A stretch of 46,895 bases of DNA, from positions 1 to 46,895 of the forward strand of contig NZ_JAOQJC010000056.1 in assembly GCF_025567625.1 (NCBI RefSeq), given 5' to 3'. The number at the start of each line of letters is the position of its first letter. The stretch's first letter is position 1. The stretch comes from Paenibacillus sp. J5C2022. Its GTDB lineage: Bacteria; Bacillota; Bacilli; Paenibacillales; Paenibacillaceae. Below, piece after piece: positions 7,676-17,023 of the stretch. Below the pieces are notes generated by a model. The model was not told where the DNA came from and did not search any database. It was given only the letters and a program-made list of their open reading frames with translations. The position numbers were made by a program, and so were the translations under genes.

Positions 7676-8548
7676 ATGAATAGCTATTTGGAGCAAAAAA
7701 ACGATAAACCGCTCGTAAGCCGCAAGGCCGGCGCAGCGATAAAGAAGGCGTTGTTGTACGGCGTCATGTTGGCAGTCTCGCTGTCGATGATCATCCCATT
7801 CGTGTGGATGCTCTCCGCATCGCTCAAGAAGGAGTCGGAAATATTCGGATTTCCGATTCAATGGATTCCGGAGACGTTCTATTGGAGCAATTACGTGGAA
7901 GTGTGGACCCGTGTGCCGTTCCTCACTTACTACATGAATACAGTGAAGCTTGCAGTGCTCGTTACGCTGTTCCAGATCGTCACTTGCTCGCTGGCCGCTT
8001 ACGCATTCGCCAGAGTGCGCTTCCCGGAGCGGGACAAGCTGTTCTTCTTGTACATCGCTACGATGATGATTCCTTATCAGGTGATGATGATTCCGCAATT
8101 TATGCTGATGAAGCAGTTCGGTCTGGTCGATTCGCATTGGGCCCTTATTTTGCTCGGTGCCTTCAATCCGTTCGGCGTCTTCCTGTTCAGGCAATTCTAC
8201 ATGACGATACCGGAAGAGCTGTCGGAGGCGGCCCGAATTGACGGATTGAGCGAATTCGGCATTTATTGGCGGATCATTATGCCGCTGACGAAGCCGGCTA
8301 TTGCCAGTCTCGTCATCTTCACCTTCATGCACTCCTGGAACGACTTTCTCGGTCCGCTCATTTACTTGACCTCAGACAACTTGTACACGCTTCAGCTCGG
8401 CATGCAGCACTTCCAGACAGAATACAACACCGAATATGCTCTGCTCATGGCAGCGGCGGTATCCGCGGTTATTCCGACAGTGCTTGTCTATGTGTTCGCA
8501 CAGAAGTACTTCGTGGAAGGCATGGCCAGCGCCGGAATCAAGGGCTGA
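7676..8548 (+). CDS. ABC sugar importer permease, MalG/UgpE type
   Basis: A 290-residue permease with six helices and the EAA loop (EAARIDGLSEF). The ATG at 7676 is preferred, with AGAGGAGG a few bases upstream; the longer frame from a GTG at 7640 would overlap the preceding gene. It lies 20 bp after the first permease, so the two are translated together. The final residues, ending in KYFVEGMASAGIKG, are typical of the CUT1 second-permease subfamily. It forms a heterodimer with the preceding permease. Confidence 0.9.
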   Translation: MNSYLEQKNDKPLVSRKAGAAIKKALLYGVMLAVSLSMIIPFVWMLSASLKKESEIFGFPIQWIPETFYWSNYVEVWTRVPFLTYYMNTVKLAVLVTLFQIVTCSLAAYAFARVRFPERDKLFFLYIATMMIPYQVMMIPQFMLMKQFGLVDSHWALILLGAFNPFGVFLFRQFYMTIPEELSEAARIDGLSEFGIYWRIIMPLTKPAIASLVIFTFMHSWNDFLGPLIYLTSDNLYTLQLGMQHFQTEYNTEYALLMAAAVSAVIPTVLVYVFAQKYFVEGMASAGIKG

Positions 8549-8662
8549 GGAGCGCTTGCCCCGGGGTATGTTCATATCTGACACATGGGGTGCGGAATCG
8601 ACTTATCGCCTGCCGCGGACCGCTTCATTATAATGAATGGAGCTAGGAAAGGGGGGATTGCG

Positions 8663-9346
8663 GTGCTGCCGCAAACAGCTCAATTAATATATAGCAACCC
8701 GCTGCGCTCGGCGTCGGATACGGCTGGCTTCCGGCTGGAAGGGGAGGCGCGCGTCTCGTTCCCCGATGGGGTCATGAGACTGGAGAATACGCTTGATCCG
8801 TCGCTTGGGCAGCAATCCAACTTCGTCTATTGGTGTCCGGAGACGTTCCCGTCCGATATCGCCATATCGTGGGAATTCCGTCCGCTGCGGGAACCGGGCC
8901 TCGCGATGATGTTCCTGTCGGCTTCGGGTCGGCAAGGCGAGGATTTGTTCGATGCCGGCCTTGCGGAGCGCAGGGGAGAATACGGCCAATATCACAGCGG
9001 AGACATCAATGCATTACATGTCTCGTATTTCCGCCGAAGATATCCGGAGGAACGGGCGTTCCATACGTGCAACTTGCGCAAAAGCTACGGGGCCCATCTC
9101 GTCTGTCAGGGAGCCGATCCCATTCCGTACGCCGCCGATGCCTCAGCTCCGTACAGGATGCTGATCGTCAAGTGCAAGGAGAAGCTGCAATTGTTCATAC
9201 AGGAATTGAAAATATTCGAATGGCAGGATGATGGGTTCTCTTGGGGGCCTCTGCTGGGCGGGGGCAAGCTGGGATTCCGGCAGATGGCGCCTCTCGTGGC
9301 GGAATACGCCAATCTGCAAGTGTACGATCTTGGGGAGGGAAGGTGA
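8663..9346 (+). CDS. DUF1961 (YesU-like) family protein
   Basis: A 227-residue protein, with the GTG at 8663 as the likely start because AAAGGGGGGAT lies just before it; in-frame starts upstream (to 8585) lack a ribosome binding site. Features recalled from the DUF1961 family, whose Bacillus subtilis member is YesU, include the WEFRPL segment, the LHVSYFRR motif, the LRKSYG motif and the terminal LGFRQMAPLVAEYANLQVYD. YesU-type proteins have a concanavalin-like beta-sandwich and are found in rhamnogalacturonan and glycosaminoglycan clusters; their exact activity is not established to my knowledge. No signal peptide is visible. It stops 5 bp before the lyase gene, so the two are tightly coupled and probably act on the same oligosaccharides in the cytoplasm. 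Confidence 0.75.
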   Translation: MLPQTAQLIYSNPLRSASDTAGFRLEGEARVSFPDGVMRLENTLDPSLGQQSNFVYWCPETFPSDIAISWEFRPLREPGLAMMFLSASGRQGEDLFDAGLAERRGEYGQYHSGDINALHVSYFRRRYPEERAFHTCNLRKSYGAHLVCQGADPIPYAADASAPYRMLIVKCKEKLQLFIQELKIFEWQDDGFSWGPLLGGGKLGFRQMAPLVAEYANLQVYDLGEGR

Positions 9347-9351
9347 GTCCG

Positions 9352-12300
9352 ATGGATGTCATTGCGCATAACGGCTATGTGTTCTCCTTCGAAGGAGACG
9401 TTCCGGAGCAGCTAAGCGCGAGCCCGGGCTCCCGGCTTAGCGTCAGCCGCCTGCATTGCCGGGATGGAGAGCAATCGCTGCGCTGGGACTATCGCCCGGG
9501 AGACCGGCTGATCGTCCGTGCACGTATCGGCTACCGGCCGTACGTCTCCAATACGAGGGATCAAGCGATATCGACGTTCGGTCTCTGGATATACTCGGAA
9601 CAACCGATGAGCGGCAGATTGCAGTTCATATTCGGCAGAGGAGAGCGGGAGGACTGCGCGTTCTCCTGCGGCTTGCAATTCCGAGGCTGGCGAACGGCCA
9701 GAGTCGCCTACGCCCGGGATATGGAAGGCGCTCCTGCGGAGGATATGGACACGCTGACGATTCTCGCTCCTGAAGAGGAGGAAGGGACGCTGTTCCTCGA
9801 CCAGATCATCTCCTGTGCGCCGGTCGATCCCAGGCATCATACGCGCGACGAGCAGGTGCCGTTCGTGAATATGGGGGCGGACGAAGCGGCGAACAGCCAT
9901 TGGCTCGCTCTGCTGCGCATGGATCGGGCGCTAAGGAGCCGGTTGGCGGAGGAGATGGCGCGGCCGTATGTTGCGGCGGCCGGCTCTCAAGTCGCGGCGG
10001 CAAGTCGCAGCGCGGCTTCCGAGCGAGAAGCGCTGGAGACGATGAAGGAACGCTGGGACGAGTGGCTGCTGGACAAATACCGGGACAAGTCTCATTCCTT
10101 GGCACAATTGGAAGCGTTCTATCTGGCACTTTGCATTCAACGCAGGCATGATGGGTTAACCGGAAGAACGATCGATGTCGTCCATGTGAAGGATTTCTAC
10201 CCGTCGTCCGAGCTGAAGAGGCTGCTGGCCTTGAACGATGCGGCGGATCTTCGTCAGGTGACGAACTTCCTGCTGGAGCTGGCCGTTACTTACCGCCAGA
10301 GCGGCGACGCCGAGCTGAAGGCGAAGCTGGGACGATGGTTCATCGACACGATGGATCATCTTGAAGACCAGGGCTGGGCTTGGGGCAGCAGCCAGGGAAC
10401 GGTTCATCATCTGGGCTATAATCTGACCGGCTTATATCCCGCGAGCTATATGATGCGTGAAGAGCTGCGGGAAGCGGGCAAGCTTGAGCGCACACAGCGT
10501 GCGCTTCGCTGGTACAGCGGTCTGGGGCGGATCTGCCTGCCGGATGAGGAGACGGAAGGCAACGCGGATATCTTCAATACGACATTGACGGGCATGATAT
10601 GCTCTCTGTTGCTGATCGAGGAAGAGGACAAGGCGTTCATTCTTATGAAGCGCATGAAGCGGTGGCTGGATCTGAGCTGTCTGCCGGCCCGCGGATTGCG
10701 AGCCATGTTCAAGCCCGACGGCGCGGCTTATCATCATGTCAATCATTATCCGGCCTATGCGCTCGGCGGCTTGCAGGGATTGGCGCCGATCGTACGCCTG
10801 CTTGCGGGAACGCCTTTCGGCTTGTCCGTCCCCGCGCATGAGACAATCCGCAAGGCTCTTCTCGCGATGCGCTTCTACAGCAATAAGAGAGAATGGCTGC
10901 TGGCCATCTCGGGGAGGCATCCTACGGGCAAGTGGGCGCTCGATCCGGAAGTATACGCGGAGATGGCATTGGCAGCAGTGCCCGGCGGCGACAGCGATAT
11001 CGACCGCGTGATGGCAGCGGCTTATCTGCGCTTGCTGCAGCCGGGCGAAGAGACGGAGACGAGCCGTTATGTTCGTGACCGCGGCGTAGCGGCGGAGTCC
11101 GATCCCGTCGGTCACTGGACGATGAATTTCGCATGCGCCGCGTATCATCGGAGAGGGAATTGGCTAGCGGGCGTAAGAGGGTTCAGCCGGTACGTATGGG
11201 GCAACGAGACTTACGTGAACTGCAATCTGTACGGCCGATATATCGCCTACGGCCACCTGCAAATATTGGGAGGCGGCGATCCCGTCAATCATCGGGAGAG
11301 CGGCTTCGTGCCGGAAGGCTGGAACTGGAACCGGTGGCCGGGAACAACCGCCAAGCATCTTCCCTATGAAGAGCTTCGCGCGGATGTGCGCAATGTCGAC
11401 CGATTCAGCGGATTCGAGGAGATGACGCTGTCCGACGAAAGCTTTGCCGGGGGAACAAGTCTGGACGGGGCCGACGGCGTATTCGCAATGAAGCTGCATG
11501 AGCATGGGAAGTATGACGGCAGCCACCGGGCGCGTAAATCCTACTTCTTCTTCGACCGTCTGATCGTTGCGCTCGGCTCGGATATCGAGAACGACGATGG
11601 CGAGCATGCGACGGAGACGACGTTGTTCCAGCACGCGCTAAAGCGGCAGAGCGATCCCACTGTCATTGGCGGGGAAGATGAGGTATGCGCATTCCCGATG
11701 CAGACAGTCAGGGAGACAGGCGATGCGTGCTGGCTGATGGACGATTGCGGGAACGGCTACTATGTGCCTGCAGGCCAGACTCTCGGCCTGTCGCGGACCC
11801 GACAGACGTCTCCGCATCAGAAGGACGATTCGCCGACGGAGGGGGATTTCGCCACGGCATGGCTGAGCCATGGCGCGGCACCGAGCGGCGGCCGGTATGA
11901 ATATGCGGTCGTTGTCCAGTCCGATCCGGCAGGGATGGCGCGCATGGCGGAGTCGATATCTTCTGCCGCGACTGCGCCGTACAGCGTACTGCGCCATGAC
12001 AGGGAAGCTCATATCGTGACGGATCGCCGCAGCGGAACGACCGGCTATGTCCTGTTCGAGAAGACGGAGAATCTGGGAGCGGGCTTGCTGCTCGGCGGGG
12101 ATACGCCGTGCATCGTCATGCTGCGGGAATGCGATGGCAGCGGGCTTAAGCTTAGTGTAGCCGATCCGGATCTGAGACTGTACGAAGGCGTGGAAGCGGA
12201 TCAGCTGGAAGAGGACGGCTCGCAGCGGGAGGTCAGTCTGTATTCTCGCGAGTGGGTGCACCATGACGGAGCTGTACACGAGCTGCAGTTGTACTTGGAA

Positions 12301-12435
12301 GGCATATGGCAGCTGGAACCCGGACATGAACAACTTCGCTTGCAGCACAAGCCAGAGGAGAATGTAACGATCGTGTACGTCAGTTGCAAAGATGCCATTC
12401 CTGTAGAGGCGCTGCTGAACAGAAGCCGCACATAG
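9352..12435 (+). CDS. Polysaccharide lyase family 8, chondroitin ABC lyase type
   Basis: A 1027-residue protein close in length to Proteus vulgaris chondroitinase ABC I. Domains in order: an N-terminal beta-sandwich (about 5-190), an alpha/alpha toroid catalytic domain (about 200-560), and the PL8 central and C-terminal beta domains (about 570-1020). The catalytic set aligns by eye with chABC His501, Tyr508, Arg560 and Glu653 as H462 (HHVNHYPAY), Y469, R522 (SGRHPT) and E619 (WGNETYV). Other hallmarks are EGWNWNRWPG, ETTLFQHAL and PTEGDFATAWLSH. It would cleave chondroitin, dermatan or hyaluronan by beta-elimination, producing unsaturated disaccharides for GH88. No signal peptide is visible: the protein starts MDVIAHNGYV, which matches a beta-sandwich strand. 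It starts at an ATG five bases after the DUF1961 stop, with GGGAAGGTGAG upstream. Sulfate preference cannot be read from sequence. Confidence 0.9.
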   Translation: MDVIAHNGYVFSFEGDVPEQLSASPGSRLSVSRLHCRDGEQSLRWDYRPGDRLIVRARIGYRPYVSNTRDQAISTFGLWIYSEQPMSGRLQFIFGRGEREDCAFSCGLQFRGWRTARVAYARDMEGAPAEDMDTLTILAPEEEEGTLFLDQIISCAPVDPRHHTRDEQVPFVNMGADEAANSHWLALLRMDRALRSRLAEEMARPYVAAAGSQVAAASRSAASEREALETMKERWDEWLLDKYRDKSHSLAQLEAFYLALCIQRRHDGLTGRTIDVVHVKDFYPSSELKRLLALNDAADLRQVTNFLLELAVTYRQSGDAELKAKLGRWFIDTMDHLEDQGWAWGSSQGTVHHLGYNLTGLYPASYMMREELREAGKLERTQRALRWYSGLGRICLPDEETEGNADIFNTTLTGMICSLLLIEEEDKAFILMKRMKRWLDLSCLPARGLRAMFKPDGAAYHHVNHYPAYALGGLQGLAPIVRLLAGTPFGLSVPAHETIRKALLAMRFYSNKREWLLAISGRHPTGKWALDPEVYAEMALAAVPGGDSDIDRVMAAAYLRLLQPGEETETSRYVRDRGVAAESDPVGHWTMNFACAAYHRRGNWLAGVRGFSRYVWGNETYVNCNLYGRYIAYGHLQILGGGDPVNHRESGFVPEGWNWNRWPGTTAKHLPYEELRADVRNVDRFSGFEEMTLSDESFAGGTSLDGADGVFAMKLHEHGKYDGSHRARKSYFFFDRLIVALGSDIENDDGEHATETTLFQHALKRQSDPTVIGGEDEVCAFPMQTVRETGDACWLMDDCGNGYYVPAGQTLGLSRTRQTSPHQKDDSPTEGDFATAWLSHGAAPSGGRYEYAVVVQSDPAGMARMAESISSAATAPYSVLRHDREAHIVTDRRSGTTGYVLFEKTENLGAGLLLGGDTPCIVMLRECDGSGLKLSVADPDLRLYEGVEADQLEEDGSQREVSLYSREWVHHDGAVHELQLYLEGIWQLEPGHEQLRLQHKPEENVTIVYVSCKDAIPVEALLNRSRT

Positions 12436-12492
12436 CTGCGGCTCCGGTTCCGGGAACGGGCGGGAGTAAGGGCTGGCCTATCTGGTCGGAAT

Positions 12493-12515
12493 AAAGGCTG
12501 GCCCGGCCAGCCTTT
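12493..12515 (+). terminator. Hairpin after the lyase gene
   Basis: AAAGGCTGGC (12493-12502) pairs perfectly with GCCAGCCTTT (12506-12515) around a CCG loop. Only the three T of the stem follow, so it is a weak intrinsic terminator or processing stem. It is placed 58 bp after the lyase stop and probably ends the importer-lyase transcript. Confidence 0.5.
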
Positions 12516-12777
12516 GCCATAGGACGTCGTCAGGCTTCTTCTCATCAACATAATGAATACTCCCACCACATACCGATGCTATCGCTTCGGCTGAAGTGGG
12601 GGTTTCTGATGTATCATTCCATTTTTCAGGATGCTTGACTAATTCGGATAGAAAGTTGTGGGGGTATTATAAGAAGCTGCGGAAGAGAGCCGATTGGTCT
12701 CCCGTGTGGTGCAGGAGCGGACGCTTGCCACAGAGCTATTGGCTCGAAAAGGGTTACTACTTAGGTCCATTCGGTAC

Positions 12778-13104
12778 GAGGTACGCTTGGCGGGGCTATG
12801 TGACCAAAATGAGCGATAGCGCACAATTCCCACTACTTTTCCGAGTCTATGTGACCAATTTGAGCGATAGCTCCTACTTTTTGGCGGAATGAGGCTCGCT
12901 TGGCGGGGCTATGTGACCAAAATGAGCGATAGCGCACAATTCCCACTACTTTTCCGAGTCTATGTGACCAATTTGAGCGATAGCTCCTACTTTTTGGCGG
13001 AATGAGGTACGCTTGGCGGGGCTATGTAACCAAAATGAGCGATAGCGTACAATTCCCACAACTTTTCCGAGTCTATGTGACCAATTTGAGCGATAAGCCC
13101 CTAC
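12778..13104. repeat. 113-bp tandem repeat, about three copies
   Basis: Copies begin at 12778, 12891 and 13004 with GAGG(T/C)(A/T)CGCTTGGCGGGG; the third is cut short near 13104. Copies 1 and 2 are nearly identical. Each unit contains two related half-units, CTATGTGACCAAAATGAGCGATAGC and a variant with AATTTG in place of AAAATG, so the array presents six CTATGT(G/A)ACCAA..TGAGCGATA motifs. Frames crossing it have repetitive, non-protein-like content. Confidence 0.9.
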
Positions 13105-13430
13105 TTGCTCCAGTAGCTAAGTAGTATCCGATAAGGTTGAATTTGCAGACTAGCGGTTGCCCTGGTTATAGTGCCTGGGAAGTGCGATATCGGGTGTCAC
13201 GGCGAGAAAGAAATAGGCCTCGTTGCGACCGTTACAGCAAAAAAAAGCGGGATTTGAGACGCAATAAGCTCGATGGCCACCGTTAAAACAGTCGTATGGA
13301 ACGTCCGAAGAACGAATGGGAAAACCTGTCTCCCATCAGGGAGGATTAGTTGGGCTTATAATGCCTGCCGATAATGGGCCATGCTGCAGGGATGGCGATG
13401 CGATAGAGAGAAGCTATGCGTCCTTTATTC

Positions 13431-13444
13431 TGTAAGCGCTTACT
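13431..13444. promoter_or_regulatory. cre-like CcpA operator before the AraC-type regulator
   Basis: TGTAAGCGCTTACT matches the cre consensus except for the last base. It lies about 45 bp upstream of the regulator start codon, where CcpA binding would block transcription of the regulator and possibly the importer downstream. It shares the 12-base core TGTAAGCGCTTA with the box at 5256. Confidence 0.65.
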
Positions 13445-13486
13445 GATTGTAGGGGTGAAGCTTCGGAATGCAGAGGAGAGCAGAGC

Positions 13487-15790
13487 GTGTTGAATAAGGG
13501 GGTTGATCTGATGGCAACCGGCAAATCAAAGCTGGAGAACGGCAAATCGAAATCGATATCGGTGTTCTACAAATACTTGCTTTCTTACACGATTGTGCTC
13601 GTTGTTCCGCTGCTTGTGCTGGGCGTATTCGGCTATCATCAGCTGGAGGAAGCAATGAATCGGCAGGTGAGAGACAATCAACTGCAATTGCTGGAGAAGC
13701 TGGAGGAGGATGTGGACGGCAAGTGGACGCAGATGAACGAGATGGCGGGCAGAATGTCCGTTCATCCCATGCTGACGCCGTATTCGATCCCGGAGTATTT
13801 TTCGTCCGCTTTCACGTCCAATCCATTCGTGGATTATTTGATATCGGGCAAGTACTTGAGCGAAATCGTATATTACATTCGCGGAGAACAATATTTGTAT
13901 TCCTCGGCGAGCACATACCCGCTATCCATGTTCCTGAACGAGGTGTATCCTTACCGCCAGTGGGAGCAGGAGGAGTTCATGGAGGCGATGAACGGAACGC
14001 TCAGACCGTTCCTGCAACCCGCCGAGCCGGCGGCGCTGTCCCAGTCGACAAGCGAACGCTACATTACTTATATCGTCCCCGTACCGCTAGGCAGCACCAA
14101 TCCATACGGTACGGCCGCTTTCGTGATTAAGGAGAAGGAATGGCTGGACGCCGACCATTATCTGTCGGAATACGGGCAGGGCAGTATACTCGTATTCGAC
14201 GCGGACCTTCGGTTAATTGCCAGCCATGGACAGAGCGATCTGGCGGGGAGCGACGGCATGGAACAGTTCCTTCGTGAGGAGAAAGGGCAATTCGCCATTC
14301 GGGAAGAGGGCGGTACGGCGTATTACTGGTCTCAGCAGACATCAGCAACCACCGGCTGGACCTATGTGGTGACGATACCGGTCGGCAACGTTATGAAGCC
14401 GATCGACGACACCGTTCGCTCCTGGCTTCAGGCGATGGCGCTTATTCTCGCATTGGGCGGATTCCTTACGTTCGGAGCGCTCTATTACAACTATTATCCC
14501 ATCAAGAAGCTGGTCAACCTTGCCGAGAAGTATTGGGAGCGTCCCGAAGGAAGCAGGAACGAGCTGGAAGCGGTCGGCTCCGTTATCTCCCGCGCCGCGG
14601 AATCGAACAGGGCGCTGGGCCGGAAGATGGAACAGAGCCGCGACGCCGTAAGGGAGCATATGCTGTCGGAGCTGCTCAAGGGACAGATCGAGGACGTCAA
14701 GGAATGGAACAGGCATGGCGAGCTGTCCGGCATTCAGCTGAATTGGGAACGGGTGCGCGTCATGGTGCTGGAGGGCGAATGGCTGGACAGGGAGAGCAAG
14801 CGGAAGCTGTCCGAGGAGCTGTACGGTCAGCTTAACGAGCATATTCAAGGCTTCTGCAAGGATACGTTGGAGGAGCACCGGCTCATTGTCGTTCTAACGC
14901 TCGCCTGCAGCGATGCGGCGCTGGAGCAATGGATCGGCCGGCTTCACCGGCATCTGCAGGCATCGTTCGCCAAGCCGGTCGTGCTCGGCGTAGGGAACGA
15001 ATACGACAGCTTGAAGCATGCCGGCCGCTCCTGGATCGAAGCCAGTACGGCGGCGGATTACAAGCTCGTCAAGGGCGGAGACAGAGTCATCTTTTTCCGT
15101 GAATTGGGACTGCTCGAGGAAGGGGCGTCTCCATATGCCAGACAGGAGCTTGACCGGCTCAGTCTGCTGATCAAGCAAGGGGAGACGACGAGCGCCGGTG
15201 ATACGGTCAGAGCGATGATGGAACAGATCCGACTGGCGAATACGACGCTCGTCATGGCCCGCTGTCTGTGCTACGACATGATTATTACCGTCATGAACGT
15301 CGTGCATGAGCTGAAGCTGGAGTATCCGCGGGCGCAGCTGCAATTCCCCGAAGTATGGACGTTGATGAATTTCGATACGATTGAGGAATTGACCGAACTG
15401 ATGACGCAAGCATGCACGGGCCTGGCGGAGACGGTTCGGCTCAGCGCGCCTGAGGAGTCTGAGGGGATGATCGACAAGATGGTGGCGTATATTCGGGCCA
15501 ACGGCAAGAGCTTTCACTTCTCCGTCCAGCAGATGGCGGATGATTTCTCGGTATCGACTTCGTACTTGAGCCGTTACTTCAAGGAGAAGACGGGCAGCAC
15601 ACTCAGCGAGTATGTGCATCAATACCGGATCGAGCAGGCGAAGCGGCTGTTGGTGCAAGACGATCGCCCCGTGAAGGAGCTGATTCAGCATATCGGCTAT
15701 GCCGATCCGTCCAGCTTCACGAGGAAGTTCAAGCTGGCTGTCGGCATGACGCCTGCGGAATACCGGAAGTGGAAGAGCGCGGACAGGTAA
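13487..15790 (+). CDS. Membrane-bound AraC-type transcriptional regulator
   Basis: A 767-residue one-component regulator. A membrane segment at about 30-49 and a second at about 311-333 bracket an extracellular sensor domain of Cache type. A cytoplasmic stretch follows, ending in an AraC-type double helix-turn-helix at about 662-767 (VQQMADDFSVSTSYLSRYFK, then IQHIGYADPSSFTRKFK). This is the architecture of Bacillus YtdP/YesS-like regulators, which sit beside LplABC-type importers, as this one does. It presumably senses an extracellular sugar and activates the importer at 16001-19615. Either the GTG at 13487 (GAGGAG upstream) or the in-frame ATG at 13511 (AAGGGGG upstream) may be the start. 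A cre box lies just upstream. Confidence 0.9.
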   Translation: MLNKGVDLMATGKSKLENGKSKSISVFYKYLLSYTIVLVVPLLVLGVFGYHQLEEAMNRQVRDNQLQLLEKLEEDVDGKWTQMNEMAGRMSVHPMLTPYSIPEYFSSAFTSNPFVDYLISGKYLSEIVYYIRGEQYLYSSASTYPLSMFLNEVYPYRQWEQEEFMEAMNGTLRPFLQPAEPAALSQSTSERYITYIVPVPLGSTNPYGTAAFVIKEKEWLDADHYLSEYGQGSILVFDADLRLIASHGQSDLAGSDGMEQFLREEKGQFAIREEGGTAYYWSQQTSATTGWTYVVTIPVGNVMKPIDDTVRSWLQAMALILALGGFLTFGALYYNYYPIKKLVNLAEKYWERPEGSRNELEAVGSVISRAAESNRALGRKMEQSRDAVREHMLSELLKGQIEDVKEWNRHGELSGIQLNWERVRVMVLEGEWLDRESKRKLSEELYGQLNEHIQGFCKDTLEEHRLIVVLTLACSDAALEQWIGRLHRHLQASFAKPVVLGVGNEYDSLKHAGRSWIEASTAADYKLVKGGDRVIFFRELGLLEEGASPYARQELDRLSLLIKQGETTSAGDTVRAMMEQIRLANTTLVMARCLCYDMIITVMNVVHELKLEYPRAQLQFPEVWTLMNFDTIEELTELMTQACTGLAETVRLSAPEESEGMIDKMVAYIRANGKSFHFSVQQMADDFSVSTSYLSRYFKEKTGSTLSEYVHQYRIEQAKRLLVQDDRPVKELIQHIGYADPSSFTRKFKLAVGMTPAEYRKWKSADR

Positions 15791-16000
15791 GCGGCTAGTT
15801 CACATTTCACCAACGACAGGCGCTTGCTGCATTTCGCACACCGTATCCGCATTTCGCTTATAGCCGGTTGCCGCCGATATGCTTTACATTCGAGAGGAAT
15901 CATCCGCTGCGGCGGATATCGGCCTGACGAAGGTGACGCCGAACGATAGGCGGAATCCTGCAGGCCATACATGAGCTTGAAGCTGAGGGAGGTGAACCAT

Positions 16001-16975
16001 GTGGAAAATGAAACCGCTATCAAGGGCGAGGTTGAACGAAACGCCGATCGGCAAGCGCGGAAAAAATCCGAAATGTCGGCGGTCAAGAAAATCATGGCTT
16101 CCTATCAGCTTTATTTGCTGGTGCTGCCTACGATCGCTTATTTCATCATTTTTCATTATATTCCGATATACGGGGCGCAGATCGCCTTCAAGGATTTCAT
16201 CGCGATTAAAGGCATAGAGGGAAGTCCCTGGATAGGCTTCGAGCATTTCGAACGTTTTTTCGATTCCTATCAGTTCTGGCTGGTGTTGAAAAATACGCTC
16301 GGCATTAACGTATACGAGCTGCTTGTCGCCTTCCCGGCACCGATCGTGCTGGCGTTGCTGCTGAATGCCTTGAGCAATGCCCGCTTCAAGAAGTTCGTCC
16401 AGACGGTGACGTATGCGCCGCATTTCATCTCGGTAGTCGTCATCGTCGGCATGCTGAACATCTTCCTGTCGCCGCATAACGGCATCGTCAACGAGCTGAT
16501 GAGGATGTTCGGCGCGGAGCCGATCTTCTTTATGGGCAGTCCGGAGTGGTTTAAGACCATCTTCGTCTTCTCGGGCATCTGGCAAAATATCGGCTGGTCG
16601 ACCATCATTTACTTGGCTGCGCTTACGTCGGTCAATCCAAGTCTGCACGAGGCGGCCGTCGTAGACGGCGCAAGCAAGCTGCAGCGCATCGTGTACATCG
16701 ATCTTCCGTCCATTCTTCCGACGATCGTCATTTTGCTGATTTTGAATATCGGCAACTTTATGTCCGTCGGCTTCGAGAAGGTGTATCTCATGCAAAATTC
16801 GCTCAACGTGGACGCATCGGAAATTATTCAAACCTATGTGTACAAGGTGGGCTTGCTCAATGCGCAATACGGTTACTCGGCGGCGATCGGATTGTTCAAT
16901 TCCGTCATTAACTTTATTCTGCTCCTGTCAGTGAACCGGCTGGCGAAACGATTGAAGCAGAACAGTCTATGGTAG
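16001..16975 (+). CDS. ABC importer permease, LplB type
   Basis: A 324-residue permease with a long cytoplasmic N-terminal tail, six helices and the EAA loop (EAAVVDGASKL). The VLPTIAYFIIFHYIPIYG start of helix one and the ending in NRLAKRLKQNSLW are typical of the LplB branch. The GTG at 16001 is preferred because GGGAGGTG at 15987-15994 is six bases upstream; the ATG at 15971 would put that ribosome binding site inside the coding region. It lies about 210 bp after the regulator, then a TTG-started partner and a lipoprotein follow. LplB-type importers take up complex oligosaccharides. Confidence 0.9.
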   Translation: MENETAIKGEVERNADRQARKKSEMSAVKKIMASYQLYLLVLPTIAYFIIFHYIPIYGAQIAFKDFIAIKGIEGSPWIGFEHFERFFDSYQFWLVLKNTLGINVYELLVAFPAPIVLALLLNALSNARFKKFVQTVTYAPHFISVVVIVGMLNIFLSPHNGIVNELMRMFGAEPIFFMGSPEWFKTIFVFSGIWQNIGWSTIIYLAALTSVNPSLHEAAVVDGASKLQRIVYIDLPSILPTIVILLILNIGNFMSVGFEKVYLMQNSLNVDASEIIQTYVYKVGLLNAQYGYSAAIGLFNSVINFILLLSVNRLAKRLKQNSLW

Positions 16976-17023
16976 TGGAAGACGATTCATGTTCATGGCG
17001 CAAGACGAAGGAGGTGAACGAAG

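Larger units (their letters stand above)
12436..13486. other. One-kilobase gene-free interval
   Basis: Contains the hairpin at 12493-12515, a 113-bp tandem repeat (12778-13104), an AATAAGCTC...CCGTTA element near 13.26 kb resembling the inverted repeats at 3.3-3.5 kb, and a cre-like box at 13431-13444. An open frame at 12596-12892 runs into the repeat and encodes nothing recognisable. The interval separates the two glycosaminoglycan operons. Confidence 0.7.

Noticed and set aside
12596..12892. 98-codon open frame on the plus strand
   Set aside because: It runs into the 113-bp tandem repeat, has no convincing ribosome binding site, and its sequence is mostly the translation of repeat units.
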